Counted from the first letter of the stretch, positions 54,001-62,460 are shown. The stretch: 64,000 nucleotides of DNA from UBA2357 sp041916775 (GCA_041916775.1 JAYRYZ010000001.1:372001-436000), one strand, 5' to 3'. Numbers and translations: made by a program. The notes: generated from the sequence alone by a model not told the origin.

Positions 54001-54717
54001 CCCATGTACTGGGCGTGGTTGTATGCGGCCGGTCCGGCGAGCGACACCTTGCGAGGCGCTCAGCGCCATCCCGGCGATCCCATGAACATCGCAGCCAACC
54101 GCTTCAGGGAAGAACTGGAAGCCTCGGAAGCCCTGGCCTTGTCCGCCGCGAGTTGTCCGGCCACCGTCGTCGCCCAGGCGCCACAGCCGCTGCCGGTGGT
54201 CGTGCCTTCACCGGCCGCCACGCCGACGCCGGATACGCCAGCGCTCGCACCGACGCCTGCAGTGCCGAATCTCGTGCCCGGTGATCCGTCCGGGGGCGTG
54301 CCGGATACGGCTGCGCCGTCCGCGGCGACGCCCGCACCCGCTCGACCCGCGCCCGTGCCGGTACAGGCCACCGCCGGTGTGTGTGCCGGCAAGACGATCT
54401 ACATCCAGATTCACGGCCCCGCGCTGCGCGAGCTCGCACGCAGCTACCGCGAACCCTGGCGCGCGCTCGGCGCCTCGGTGCCGCCGATCGAGGATGTCGT
54501 CGCCACCGCCCAGAAGCGCGGGCGCAGCGTTCCGCAACCGGTGTCGGCAACATCGGTGCGTTTCCATGACGCCGGGTCACGCGCCTGCGCCGAGCAACTG
54601 GAGGCCGTCATCAACCCGGCCGCGGCCGACGTCGATCAGCGCAGCTGGAAGGTGACGCCGCTCGCGTCGAGTCTGCGTGCGACGCCGGGTGTGATCGAGG
54701 TGTGGCTGGCGCCGTGA
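51007..54717 (+). CDS. Large membrane patatin-like phospholipase
   Basis: The 1236-residue protein starts with a patatin domain: oxyanion loop ALSGGGIRSATFCFGLLGAL, then STVSGGGYIGSLLGRLMARV with the likely nucleophile serine, and far downstream the catalytic aspartate in FLSDGGHFENTGVLALL. The nucleophile elbow reads TVSGG where the family pattern is GxSxG. Between the two halves are some ten hydrophobic segments (about residues 125-440), which split the hydrolase domain. After residue 1080 comes a Pro/Ala/Thr-rich linker and a C-terminal domain (TIYIQIHGPALRELARSYRE; RATPGVIEVWLA) I do not recognise. The GTG at 51007 has GGAGG four bases upstream. Expected activity is lipid acyl hydrolysis at the membrane. 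Confidence 0.8.
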   Translation: MSTPIDELVKTRRGGDDASDKWGLALSGGGIRSATFCFGLLGALSRGGLLQRFDLLSTVSGGGYIGSLLGRLMARVRGRAEAEAVYAAFGAREPRWFAWWVRANGRYLVPGGAADGLFAATMFVRNLVAVHLELGALALLLGAALASFDLLVWWGLDLAAQRWPALVFDWTSGLSAWWPTTWLLLLPLAGCAGFLAAAYWVVPWVASGARVFWHWSVLLAFAAAMLQLRPALLGIAGAPGSEVRAVLLWAALALCAAWLVALSLSRALLGGALRKPDGGDGLRLREAAVRRRLTDALVWVFRLAGVVLLAGLIDRAAWFIAFEYRDIANAGLLLALLSAALRAFLPALAGLKPGGGSTRGMLIVGRAAGYLLTFLLCAWWVSIVHLAGLGAMFGRSPAVEFAEAGPVLAAIGLAALGYLLATGRNFEFLNLSSLHTFYRARLVRSYLGAANPGRFGSADALGAIQPVSEVAPAGVLQKTVFAPDDDDDIAMGDYAPHRFGGPVHLVNACVNQTRDPRGGLFNRDRRGQLLTVAPGGLIRVGVGGWQRQAEGGAALSLGTWVAISGAAVAPGLGQDTRGGLAALVTFAGLRLGYWWSEAVRTGVTAAWKRPMAKSIGLLRETFGCFEGAAGRDWFLSDGGHFENTGVLALLAEQAAVIVVADCGADPDYAFGDIENLVRKARIDLGAEIRLMKPLRRPVAADAPLPGFAAFGALGDLASRSGQACLAVAEVEYRDGTQALMIIVKPNLTSALPVDLLNFAAGNPEFPQQTTADQFFDEAQWESYHQLGSSLGGLLTPDVVDRLRTGLRQYFEPDAGCALGQADGAAEGEAQSAPSPRLPGRLRANVVTASIGVGGLVSIAVPVWHEVEKVFGAEAARIEAEEAVLKELGGLWSKLPPPRVCSPDAAAVAASVQVGALAEGLLRSMNLSCENLVSQRYLTQVSRYYGDAVVQCELIGVRARPRACVSLLEMKAALDSAGEAPGRYGDCGIGRSRQADLSTPMYWAWLYAAGPASDTLRGAQRHPGDPMNIAANRFREELEASEALALSAASCPATVVAQAPQPLPVVVPSPAATPTPDTPALAPTPAVPNLVPGDPSGGVPDTAAPSAATPAPARPAPVPVQATAGVCAGKTIYIQIHGPALRELARSYREPWRALGASVPPIEDVVATAQKRGRSVPQPVSATSVRFHDAGSRACAEQLEAVINPAAADVDQRSWKVTPLASSLRATPGVIEVWLAP

Positions 54718-54742
54718 TCCCGCGCGGTCGGGCGCGTTACGG

Positions 54743-55450
54743 TCAACCGCCCTGCCAGCAAGTGATCAGCGCATCGCGATGGGCGGCCAGCTCGGCGATC
54801 TCCACGCCGAGCACCGGGCCGGAGAGTGTCTGGCCGCTCAGGCTGGCGCGCACCGTGGTGCCGGTGCGCGGAATGCGGACTTCCAGCAGCCCCTGTTCGG
54901 ACTTCAGGCGCTGCTGCCGGTCCTTGTCGGCGACGAGAATGTTGCCGTTGGTGAGGTTCAGGGTGGCGGTAAGCTCGGTCATCGCGCCGGAGGTCAGCTT
55001 GGCGACCACGACGCAGTCGATCAGCCGGTAGTCGCCAACCATCGCAAGCGCCTTTCGCCGTGCGAGCTTCACTTGTTCGCCCGCGCTACCCGGCAGCTTG
55101 CCGGCGAGCGCATGGCCGAGCTGATCCAGTTCGGCGTCGGTGAGATGTGGCGCTGCCGCAACGAGCGTGGCACGGTCGAGGTCGGGCGCTCCGATGTGCC
55201 TGGCATCCAGGTGATGGTGATGGCGGACGAGCTCGATCCCGGCCTTGGCGAGCTGCTTCGCCGTGACCGTGGGCATCCCCTGTGCCACCGGGCCGACCAG
55301 CCCCTGCAGGGCCTTGCAGAGTGCCGCGTGATCGAGCCCGCGCAGGCTCTGCGGCCCGCTGAGCTCGAAGTCGAAGGTGATCTGCAGTCTGACGCCCGTC
55401 CTTTCCATCGCTTCCCAGTCCGCATCCAGAACGCCGGAATTATCTCCCAT
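54743..55450 (-). CDS. Hypothetical protein, 235 residues
   Basis: I do not recognise the family. The protein is soluble, with no signal peptide, and has a run of four histidines (VRHHHHLDARHIG). Its ending (RIPRTGTTVRASLSGQTLSG; LGVEIAELAAHRDALI) looks like a beta-rich domain. It converges with the patatin gene, with only 25 bases between the stops. Codon usage agrees with a real gene on this strand. Confidence 0.55.
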   Translation of the reverse strand: MGDNSGVLDADWEAMERTGVRLQITFDFELSGPQSLRGLDHAALCKALQGLVGPVAQGMPTVTAKQLAKAGIELVRHHHHLDARHIGAPDLDRATLVAAAPHLTDAELDQLGHALAGKLPGSAGEQVKLARRKALAMVGDYRLIDCVVVAKLTSGAMTELTATLNLTNGNILVADKDRQQRLKSEQGLLEVRIPRTGTTVRASLSGQTLSGPVLGVEIAELAAHRDALITCWQGG

Positions 55451-55526
55451 ACGGCATCAAGGGGGGCGGTCATCGATCACGCGAGCCATCGGCGCCGCGA
55501 TTGTGGTTTGCGGCGCCGGTCGTCAC

Positions 55527-57974
55527 TCAGGCCCGAAGTCGCATTCCGTGCGGGTCGTGGAAGGGGACGAGGCTGATCTCGGCGGTGAAACGTTCACCCG
55601 CGAACTCGATCTCGTAGTGGCCAGCGAGCAACCACTCCAGGTTGATCCCGGCGGGGTTCTCCACGTAGCCGTAGGCGATGTTGCGGCCTACCGTGTGGCC
55701 GAACATGCCCGAGGTGGTGCGCCCCACGACCACGCCGTCGCGCAGGATGGGCTCCTCGTGGAAGCTATTGCCGGCCGGGTCCTCGAAGCGGAACAGCGCC
55801 AGACGGCGCTTGATGCCGGCGGCCTTCTGCGCGAGCAGTGCCTCGCGGCCGATGAAGCCGCCGGGCTTGTCCCAGGCCACGATGAAGTCCAGCCCGGCTT
55901 CGAGTGGGGTGTCGTGCTCGCCGACGTCGTGGCCGAAATGCACATAGCCCTTCTCCACGCGCAGCGCGTTCAGCGCGTGGTAACCGCAGTGGCGCAGGCC
56001 GTGCGCGGCGCCGGCGGCGACGATGCGGTCGTAGGCGTCGGGGGCGAACTCGGTGGGAATGTAGAGCTCCCAGCCGAGTTCGCCGACATAGCTGATGCGC
56101 GCGGCGCGCACCCTGGCGTAGCCGATGCCGATCTCGCGCGCAGTGGCGAAGCGGAAGGCGTCGTTGGAGAGGTCGTCGCGGGTCAGGGATTGCAGCAGCG
56201 CGCGCGCATTCGGCCCCATCACCGCCAGCACCGCCCAGGCCGAACTCACGTCGGTGACGGTGACGAAGGCCGTGTCCGGGATGTGACGCGCGAGCCAGGC
56301 GCGGTCGCGCGTGAGGGTGGCGGCGGTGCTCACCACCATGTATGCGTTCTCCGCGAGGCGGGTGACGGTGAGGTCGGCCTCGATGCCGCCGCGCGCGTTG
56401 AGCCACTGGGTGTACACCACCCGCCCGCTGGCGACGTCGATGTTGTTGGAACAGATGCGGTTCAGCACCGCAGTGGCATCGCGGCCCTGCACCAGCAGCT
56501 TGGAGAACGAGCTCAGGTCGAAGAGGCCCGCCGCCTCGCGCACCGCGCGGTGTTCTTCGGCCACCCACGGGAACCAGTTCTGCCGCCCCCAGCTGTAGTC
56601 ATAGGCCGGCTTGGTGCCGGCGGGCGCGAAGAAGTTGGCGCGCTCCCAACCCGCGACTTCGCCGAAGCAGGCGTTCGCCGCCGCGAGGCGCTCGTGCAGG
56701 ATGCTCTTGCGCGCGCCGCGTGCGGTCTCGAACTGGCGGTAGGGCCAGTGCATCGCGTAGAGCAGCCCCAGGCCCTCGGTGGTGCGGTCGTGGAGGTAAT
56801 CCGCGTTGCCCTGGAAGGGCAGGGCGCGGCGCACGTCCACATCCCACAGGTCCATCGGCGCGTGGCCCTTCGCGATCCACTCGGCGAGCACCTTGCCGAC
56901 ACCGCCCGCCGACTGCACGCCCACGGAGTTGAAGCCGGCGGCGACGAAGTAGTTCCTGAGCTCCGGCACCTCGCCGAGGTGGTAGCGGTCGTCCGGCGTG
57001 AAGCTCTCCGGGCCGTTGAACACCAGCTGCAGGCCGGTGGTGGCGAGGCGCGGAACGCGCCGGATCGCAGCCTCGAGGTAGGGCTCCAGATGCTCCAGGT
57101 CGGGCGGCAGCTGGTCGAAGCAGAAGCTCTCGGGAATGCCGTCCTGCCCCCAGGGCTTGGCCTTGGCCTCGAAGGTGCCGATCAGGAGCTTGCCGGCGTC
57201 GGTCTTGAAGTAGTTGCAGTTGTCGAGGTCGCGCAGCGTGGGCAGCATACCGGTGATCTCCGCCATCGGCTCGGTGACCACGTAGTAGTGCTCGGCCGCA
57301 TGCAGCGGCACGTTCACCCCCGCCTGGCGGGCGAAGCGCTGCGCCCACATGCCGGCGCAGTTGACGACGAACTCGGCGTCGATGTCGCCCGCCTCGGTCA
57401 CCACGCCGGCGGCGCGGCCGTTGCGCACCTTCACGTCGAGCACGCGGGTGTTCTCGAAGATGCGCGCACCCTTCATGCGGGCGCCGCGTGCCAGCGCCTG
57501 GGTGACGTCCACCGGATTCACGACGCCGTCCAGCGGTAGATGGATGCCGCCCACCACATCCGACACGTCGAGCAGCGGCCACAGCGCCTGCGCCTCCTCC
57601 GCCGTCACCACCTTGCACGGGAAGCCGCACAGCCGCGCCATCGAGATGCCGCGCCTGAGTTCGGTGAAGCGCTCTTGCGTGGTCGCGATCGACATCGAGC
57701 CATTGCGCATGAAACCGGTCGCCTGGCCGGTCTCCGCCTCCAGGGATGCGTACAGCTCGGCGCTGTACTTCGCGAGCTGGCTCATGTTGTAGGTGGCGCG
57801 CAGCGTCGGCACCAGCCCCGCGGCGTGCCAGGTGGTGCCGCTGGTGAGTTGCTTGCGTTCCAGCAGCACCACGTCGCTGATGCCGAGCCGGGTGAGGTGG
57901 TAGGCCACGCTGCAGCCGACCACGCCGCCACCCACGATGACGACACGCGCGCTGCCGGGAAGGGTTGCACCCAT
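55527..57974 (-). CDS. FAD-dependent dimethylglycine/sarcosine dehydrogenase-like protein with GcvT domain
   Basis: The 815-residue protein has an N-terminal FAD-dependent amine oxidoreductase domain (RVVIVGGGVVGCSVAYHLTR; KQLTSGTTWHAAGLVPTL, where the His is the usual site of covalent FAD attachment in this family; EFVVNCAGMWAQRFARQ) and a C-terminal aminomethyltransferase (GcvT) domain (about 430-815; GLFDLSSFSKLLVQG; ISYVGELGWELYIPTEFAPD; EAGLDFIVAWDKPGGFIGRE). Such proteins demethylate dimethylglycine or sarcosine and hand the one-carbon unit to tetrahydrofolate. AGAGGAGA precedes the ATG at 57974. It is divergent from a LysR gene that probably controls it. Confidence 0.9.
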   Translation of the reverse strand: MGATLPGSARVVIVGGGVVGCSVAYHLTRLGISDVVLLERKQLTSGTTWHAAGLVPTLRATYNMSQLAKYSAELYASLEAETGQATGFMRNGSMSIATTQERFTELRRGISMARLCGFPCKVVTAEEAQALWPLLDVSDVVGGIHLPLDGVVNPVDVTQALARGARMKGARIFENTRVLDVKVRNGRAAGVVTEAGDIDAEFVVNCAGMWAQRFARQAGVNVPLHAAEHYYVVTEPMAEITGMLPTLRDLDNCNYFKTDAGKLLIGTFEAKAKPWGQDGIPESFCFDQLPPDLEHLEPYLEAAIRRVPRLATTGLQLVFNGPESFTPDDRYHLGEVPELRNYFVAAGFNSVGVQSAGGVGKVLAEWIAKGHAPMDLWDVDVRRALPFQGNADYLHDRTTEGLGLLYAMHWPYRQFETARGARKSILHERLAAANACFGEVAGWERANFFAPAGTKPAYDYSWGRQNWFPWVAEEHRAVREAAGLFDLSSFSKLLVQGRDATAVLNRICSNNIDVASGRVVYTQWLNARGGIEADLTVTRLAENAYMVVSTAATLTRDRAWLARHIPDTAFVTVTDVSSAWAVLAVMGPNARALLQSLTRDDLSNDAFRFATAREIGIGYARVRAARISYVGELGWELYIPTEFAPDAYDRIVAAGAAHGLRHCGYHALNALRVEKGYVHFGHDVGEHDTPLEAGLDFIVAWDKPGGFIGREALLAQKAAGIKRRLALFRFEDPAGNSFHEEPILRDGVVVGRTTSGMFGHTVGRNIAYGYVENPAGINLEWLLAGHYEIEFAGERFTAEISLVPFHDPHGMRLRA

Positions 57975-58080
57975 TGCTGTTCTCCTCTTGGTGTAGGTTC
58001 CGGCGCCGGGCGGCTGGCGCGGCCGGGACATGGCGATTCGGGAGCCATGATGCTAGCGAACGCCGATTCGCTGGACAAAC

Positions 58081-58120
58081 GATGTATCAAGCGGTTATTG
58101 ATTAGCCCTGCTAATACATC
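58081..58120. promoter_or_regulatory. Nested inverted repeats between the dehydrogenase and lysR genes
   Basis: GATGTAT (58081-58087) and ATACATC (58114-58120) form a perfect 7-bp inverted repeat. Inside it ATCAA-N7-TTGAT (58086-58102) is a second one. The location in the divergent gap suits a LysR-type binding site for control of both genes. Confidence 0.55.
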
Positions 58121-58131
58121 ACGGGGGTGCC

Positions 58132-59010
58132 ATGCTCGCCAACCTGCAACTCAACTGGCTGCGCACCTTCGAGGCGGTCGGCCGCCATCTGAGCTTTTCG
58201 CTCGCAGCGCGCGAGCTCAACATGACCCAGTCGGCGGTGAGCCAGCAGATCCGTCTCCTCGAGCACAAGCTCGGCCAACCTCTGTTTCAGCGCCAGACGC
58301 GCGCGGTGCAGCTCACCGTGACCGGCCGCGCCTACCTCGGCGCGGTGCGCGACGGACTACAGCGGCTGGAGCAGGGCACCGACAGCATCTTCCGCTCCGC
58401 CGCGCAGGGTGTGCTGGAGCTGAGCGTGAATAACAGCTTCGCGCAGCTGTGGCTCGCGCCACGGCTGGCCGGCTTCATCGCGCGCTACCCGCAACTGCAG
58501 CTGCGCATCTACGCGATCAACTGGGAGGCCGACTGGCCCGCCGGCCGTGCCGAATTGGAGATCCGTTACGGTGCCGGTCGCTGGCCCGAGCTGGATGCCC
58601 TGCAGTTGCTGTCGCGCGAGCTGCGCCCCTACTGTTCGCTGCCGCTGGCAAGCCGCGCTGCGCAGTCGGGCGGCCTCGCCAGCGTGCCCTTGATCGATGT
58701 GCTGGGGACGCCCAGCGGCTGGCGCGACTGGTTTGCCCGCCACGCCGGGGCGCAGGACGCCGGCTTGCAGCGCCTGTATGTGGATGGCTATGCGGTGGCG
58801 GTGAGCATGGCGCTGGAGCACGTCGGCGTGTGCCTCCTGCCCGACGAGCTGGTGCGCGGCTCGCGCCTGCAGGCGCAACTCGTGTCACCCGACGAGCGCA
58901 CCATCCCGACGCAATCCACCTTCTATCTCGTCAGCCGCCACAACCGCCCGCTGTCTGCGGCGGCGCAGACCTTCCGCGACTGGCTGTTGGCCGAGTGCGG
59001 GGCGGGGTGA
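58132..59010 (+). CDS. LysR-family regulator (GcvA-like)
   Basis: The 292-residue protein has a winged HTH (residues 5-65; LNWLRTFEAVGRHLSFSLAA, RELNMTQSAVSQQIRLLEHK) and a periplasmic-binding-like effector domain (SVNNSFAQLWLAPRLAGFIA; GYAVAVSMALEHVGVCLLPD). The GcvA-like style suits control of the divergent glycine/methylamine-type dehydrogenase. Its last 50 bases are duplicated at 59785-59835, beyond the VapBC module. Confidence 0.91.
   Translation: MLANLQLNWLRTFEAVGRHLSFSLAARELNMTQSAVSQQIRLLEHKLGQPLFQRQTRAVQLTVTGRAYLGAVRDGLQRLEQGTDSIFRSAAQGVLELSVNNSFAQLWLAPRLAGFIARYPQLQLRIYAINWEADWPAGRAELEIRYGAGRWPELDALQLLSRELRPYCSLPLASRAAQSGGLASVPLIDVLGTPSGWRDWFARHAGAQDAGLQRLYVDGYAVAVSMALEHVGVCLLPDELVRGSRLQAQLVSPDERTIPTQSTFYLVSRHNRPLSAAAQTFRDWLLAECGAG
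58953..59003 (+). repeat. Direct repeat, copy 1 (3' end of lysR)
   Basis: Fifty-one bases coding AAQTFRDWLLAECG match 59785-59835 with three differences. This copy is the functional end of lysR. Confidence 0.85.
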
Positions 59011-59063
59011 TATCGGCAAGGCCGGTTCGAGCGGAATCGCGATGCGTCGTCGGCCAGAGTCGC

Positions 59064-59477
59064 CTACGACACACGTGGCGCCCACAGTCTGAGCGCGCAG
59101 TGCCTGGCCATGTGCTCGAAGTCCTTGTCCGTCGAAAGCAGGGTCAGGTCGTGGCGGATGCAGAGCTGGGCGAGCAGAGCATCTATCGTACCCGCCTGAA
59201 CGCCAGCCTTGCGGCAGTCGTTCCTGATTTCCGCGGCGGCGATGTGATCTTCCCGCTCGGGTTGAATCAGCGGCAAGGCCGCGAACCGATCAATGATCTG
59301 CAGGCGTGCCTTCGGGCCGGAAAATCCCTGCAGGAGCTCCTGCAGTACCAGGCCAGTGGTCACCACGGTCTCTCCGCTGACGAGGGCATCACGAAGCGCC
59401 AGTACCTGCGGTTCGCTCCCCGATGCGTCGCGCCTGAGGGCGAGCGACCATACCGACGTGTCGACCAAAAGGCTCAC
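59064..59477 (-). CDS. vapC: VapC-like PIN-domain ribonuclease toxin
   Basis: The 137-residue protein has the PIN-domain acidic residues in order: SLLVDTSVWSLAL (Asp6), LVLQELLQGF (Glu), GTIDALLAQLCI (Asp) and STDKDFEHMARH (Asp). VapC toxins cleave tRNA or rRNA. The start overlaps the antitoxin stop (ATGA), with antitoxin first. Confidence 0.9.
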   Translation of the reverse strand: MSLLVDTSVWSLALRRDASGSEPQVLALRDALVSGETVVTTGLVLQELLQGFSGPKARLQIIDRFAALPLIQPEREDHIAAAEIRNDCRKAGVQAGTIDALLAQLCIRHDLTLLSTDKDFEHMARHCALRLWAPRVS

Positions 59478-59674
59478 GTGCGCGTCCGCTCGGACTTGTA
59501 GTCGTATTGCTCATCCCATTCCAAGGTGCCCATGAGCTCGAGCACGCGGCACTGTTCCCGACGCGCGATGAACTCCTCCAGCGCCTTCGTCACCGCAGCC
59601 TTCTTGGTGCGTTCGCCGCTCAACTTCACTGCGCGCGCGAGCAGAGTAGGGTCAATTGCCAGATTCGTTGCCAC
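59474..59674 (-). CDS. vapB: VapB-like antitoxin
   Basis: The 66-residue protein (ATNLAIDPTLLARAVKLSGE, RTKKAAVTKALEEFIARREQ) is like the VapB type that begins with a short DNA-binding strand and ends in an acidic toxin-binding tail (MGTLEWDEQYDYKSERTRT). The GTG start at 59674 has AAGGAG six bases upstream. A longer frame extends upstream without signs of coding. Confidence 0.85.
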   Translation of the reverse strand: MATNLAIDPTLLARAVKLSGERTKKAAVTKALEEFIARREQCRVLELMGTLEWDEQYDYKSERTRT

Positions 59675-59981
59675 CTGCGACTCCTTGTTGCGCAACCCTC
59701 GGCACGATTCTATCGATGGCCAACCAGGCAGTCGAGTCATGCCCGATCCCGGAAGGGCCGCGGCGGTAACCGGAAGAGCTTGCAGTCTGCCGCAGCGCAG
59801 ACCTCCCGCGACTGGCTGTTGGCCGAGTGCGGGGCATGCGTGAGCGGCGCCGTGAGGCCGCTCACGCGACGCCGGGAACGCCGGGCGCCTGGAACTCCTC
59901 GAACCGCCGCTTGCCATTCCCGGCTACGCATCCACCCACCTGCTGCGGTATCGTTGCCGCGGTTCTGCCGCGCATCCGCCG
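59675..59981. other. Gene-free gap with copy 2 of the lysR-end repeat
   Basis: This 307-base stretch carries no gene. It includes 59785-59835, a copy of the lysR 3' end with three differences, and presumably the promoters of vapBC (minus) and of the qhpF-like operon (plus), neither of which I can place. Confidence 0.7.
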
Positions 59982-61778
59982 GTGGTCGTCCTGCAGGGAA
60001 GCATTCACTTGGCAACACGCTGGCTGATCCGCGCGATCGAATCCGACGACAAGGCGGCGCTGGCCGAGGGTTTCGACTGGCTGTATGGCTTCGTGCGGCC
60101 GCGCAAGGCGGCGATCCTCGGGCTGCTCGGCCTGTCGCTGATTTCGACGCTGCTGGTGCTGGTGCAGCCCTGGCTCACCAAGATGCTGATCGACGACGGG
60201 CTGATCGCGCGCGACTACGGCCGGCTCGTGAGCGTGGCGTTGGCGATGCTGGCGTTGGGCGTGGTTGCGACAGGCTTGTCGGGGCTCAACCGCTACCTGC
60301 ACACCCGGCTGTCGGGCGAGATCCTGTTCGCGCTGCGCAGCGACGTTTACGGCCATCTGCAGCGGCTGTCGCCGTCGTTCTACGCCGAGCGCCGCGTCGG
60401 AGACCTGCTGTCGCGGCTGGATGGCGACATCGCCGAGATCCAGCGCTTCGCGGTGGACAGCCTCTTCGCAGCGGTGAGCAGCGTCATCGGGTTGATCGGC
60501 GCGGCGGCGCTGATGCTGGCGCTGTCATGGCAGCTGTCGCTGCTGGTGCTGGCGCTGGTGCCGGCGCAGTACTTCTGGTTGCGCTGGATGCGGCGCAAGG
60601 TGGAGCGGCGCACGCGCGAGCTGCGCGAGCGCTCGGCCGACCTGTCGAGCTTCCTCGTCGAGACGCTGCCGGCGATGAAGTTCATCCAGTCTGCCGGCCA
60701 GACCGGGCGTGAGGCAGGGCGGCTCGGCGGGCTCAACACGCGCTACCTGGACGGTCTGCTGCGGCTGCAGCTCACCGAGTTCGCGACCCAGGCCGTGCCC
60801 TCGACGCTCACTTCGGCAACGCGCGTCGTGGCCTTCCTCGTGGGCGGTTGGTGGGTGGTGCAGGGCGATTGGCAGGTGGGGGCGCTGATCGCTTTCTCCA
60901 CCTACCTCGGCATGGCCACCGGGCCGGTGGGTAGCCTGCTCGGCCTGTATGTGGCGATCCAGCGCATGAGCGTGAGCCTCACCCGGGTGAATGTGCTGCG
61001 CCAGGCGCGGCCCGAGGTCGAGGAGCCGGCCGTGCCGCAGCGGCTGGAAGCGACCGCGGGCGAGATTGCGCTGCAGGACCTGGGCTTCGCCCATGCCGGG
61101 CGCGGCACCCGGGTGCTCGATGGCGTGACGCTCACGATTCCCGCCGGCGCCAAGGTGGCGCTGTCGGGGGCCTCCGGGGTCGGCAAGAGCACCCTCATCG
61201 ATCTGCTGCAGCGCCATTTCGATCCGCAACAGGGCTGCATCCGCCTCGACGGGGTGGATCTGCGTGCGCTCGCGCTGGGCGAGCTGCGCCGCGCGATCGC
61301 GGTGGTGAGCCAGGAGATCGTGCTCTTCCGCGGCTCGCTCGCCGACAACCTGCGCTACGCGGTGCCGGAGGCGACCCCCGCCGCGGTGCGCGAGGCCGCG
61401 CGTGCGGCGCAGCTGGATGCGCTCATCGACGCCTTGCCGCAGGGGCTGGAGACGCCGCTGGGCGAGCGCGGCCAGCAGCTCTCGGGTGGGCAGCGTCAGC
61501 GCATCGCGATCGCGCGCGCGCTGCTGCAGAACCCCGCGGTGCTGATCCTGGACGAAGCCACCTCGGCGGTGGACGAGGATACCGAGGCGCAGGTGATCGC
61601 GGCGGTGGACCGGCTCTTCGCAGGGCGCACCCGCATCCTCATCAGCCACCGCGCCGCCACCTTGCGCGGCTGCGACCTCTACCTGTCGATGGAGGCCGGC
61701 CGCATCGCCGTCGTTGCGTCCGCCGGGACCGTGGCGGCAGGGGGCGCACCGCAGGGAAACGTGCATGGCGGCGGGTGA
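59982..61778 (+). CDS. qhpF: ABC exporter, QhpF-like
   Basis: The 598-residue half-transporter has five or six transmembrane helices (about residues 35-300; AAILGLLGLSLISTLLVLVQ, VALAMLALGVVATGLSGL) and a nucleotide-binding domain with Walker A SGASGVGKSTLI, signature LSGGQRQRIAIARALL and Walker B AVLILDEATSAVDED. Followed by a small subtilisin and a flavin monooxygenase, it fits QhpF, which exports the crosslinked gamma subunit of quinohemoprotein amine dehydrogenase. A TTG at 60009 with GGGAA eight bases upstream is an alternative start. Taken alone it would be just an exporter; the name rests on the neighbours. Confidence 0.75.
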   Translation: MVVLQGSIHLATRWLIRAIESDDKAALAEGFDWLYGFVRPRKAAILGLLGLSLISTLLVLVQPWLTKMLIDDGLIARDYGRLVSVALAMLALGVVATGLSGLNRYLHTRLSGEILFALRSDVYGHLQRLSPSFYAERRVGDLLSRLDGDIAEIQRFAVDSLFAAVSSVIGLIGAAALMLALSWQLSLLVLALVPAQYFWLRWMRRKVERRTRELRERSADLSSFLVETLPAMKFIQSAGQTGREAGRLGGLNTRYLDGLLRLQLTEFATQAVPSTLTSATRVVAFLVGGWWVVQGDWQVGALIAFSTYLGMATGPVGSLLGLYVAIQRMSVSLTRVNVLRQARPEVEEPAVPQRLEATAGEIALQDLGFAHAGRGTRVLDGVTLTIPAGAKVALSGASGVGKSTLIDLLQRHFDPQQGCIRLDGVDLRALALGELRRAIAVVSQEIVLFRGSLADNLRYAVPEATPAAVREAARAAQLDALIDALPQGLETPLGERGQQLSGGQRQRIAIARALLQNPAVLILDEATSAVDEDTEAQVIAAVDRLFAGRTRILISHRAATLRGCDLYLSMEAGRIAVVASAGTVAAGGAPQGNVHGGG

Positions 61779-62460
61779 CGTGCGAGCGCCGCGCGTCGGC
61801 ATCGTCGACAGCGGCTGCGCGCCCGGCCAGATGCCGGCCGTGCTGGCCGCGCGCGGCTTCATCCTCGATGGCGATGCCCTGCAGCTGCAGGACGCGACGC
61901 CCGACCAACTCGGCCATGGCAGCGCGATCGCGGCGGTGGTGCTGCACCTGGCGCCCGCGGCGCAGTTGCTGATCGCGCAGGTCTTCCATGCGCGCTTCAC
62001 CACCACCGCGGTGCAGGTTGCTGCGGCGGTGGATTGGTTGGTCGGGGAGGGCGCCGAGGTCATCAACCTCAGCCTCGGCCTGCGCGCCGACCGCAGCGTG
62101 CTGCGCGACGCCTGCGAGCGCGCCACCGCGGCCGGCGTGCTGGTGTGTGCGGCGAGCCCGGCGCGCGGCGAGCCGGTGTTTCCGTCGGCCTACCCTGGCG
62201 TGCTGCGCATGACCGGCGACGCACGTTGCGCGCGCGGCGAGTGGTCGTGGCTGGGGACGAAACACGCCGACTTCGGCGCCCATGTCGCGCCGCTCCCGGG
62301 GGACGCCGCGGGCAGTGGCGCGAGCCTGGGCTGTGCCCACCTCAGCGGGCATGTCGCGGCGATGTTGGGCGATGGCAGCGCCGGGAGCCCGCAGGCCGTG
62401 GTGCAGGCGCTGATGGACGGTGCCCGCTACCGCGGGCCGGAACGCAAGACGGAGGCTTGA
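61765..62460 (+). CDS. qhpE: Subtilisin-like serine protease, QhpE-like
   Basis: The 231-residue protein is a minimal S8 protease without signal or propeptide. Catalytic residues are Asp in RVGIVDSGCAPG, His in LGHGSAIAAVVLHL and Ser in GSGASLGCAHLSGHVAAMLG. QhpE removes the leader peptide from the amine dehydrogenase gamma subunit QhpC in the cytoplasm, which agrees with the lack of a signal. The ATG at 61765 overlaps the end of the exporter gene by 14 bases, so the genes are coupled. Confidence 0.78.
   Translation: MAAGDVRAPRVGIVDSGCAPGQMPAVLAARGFILDGDALQLQDATPDQLGHGSAIAAVVLHLAPAAQLLIAQVFHARFTTTAVQVAAAVDWLVGEGAEVINLSLGLRADRSVLRDACERATAAGVLVCAASPARGEPVFPSAYPGVLRMTGDARCARGEWSWLGTKHADFGAHVAPLPGDAAGSGASLGCAHLSGHVAAMLGDGSAGSPQAVVQALMDGARYRGPERKTEA

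Noticed and set aside
58953..59835. Integron cassette carrying vapBC
   Set aside because: No attC-like imperfect palindrome or integrase is seen. The flanks are a plain duplication of the lysR end.
59675..59917. Longer form of the VapB antitoxin
   Set aside because: The extension crosses the duplicated lysR end and has no antitoxin-like sequence. GTG 59674 has a good ribosome site.
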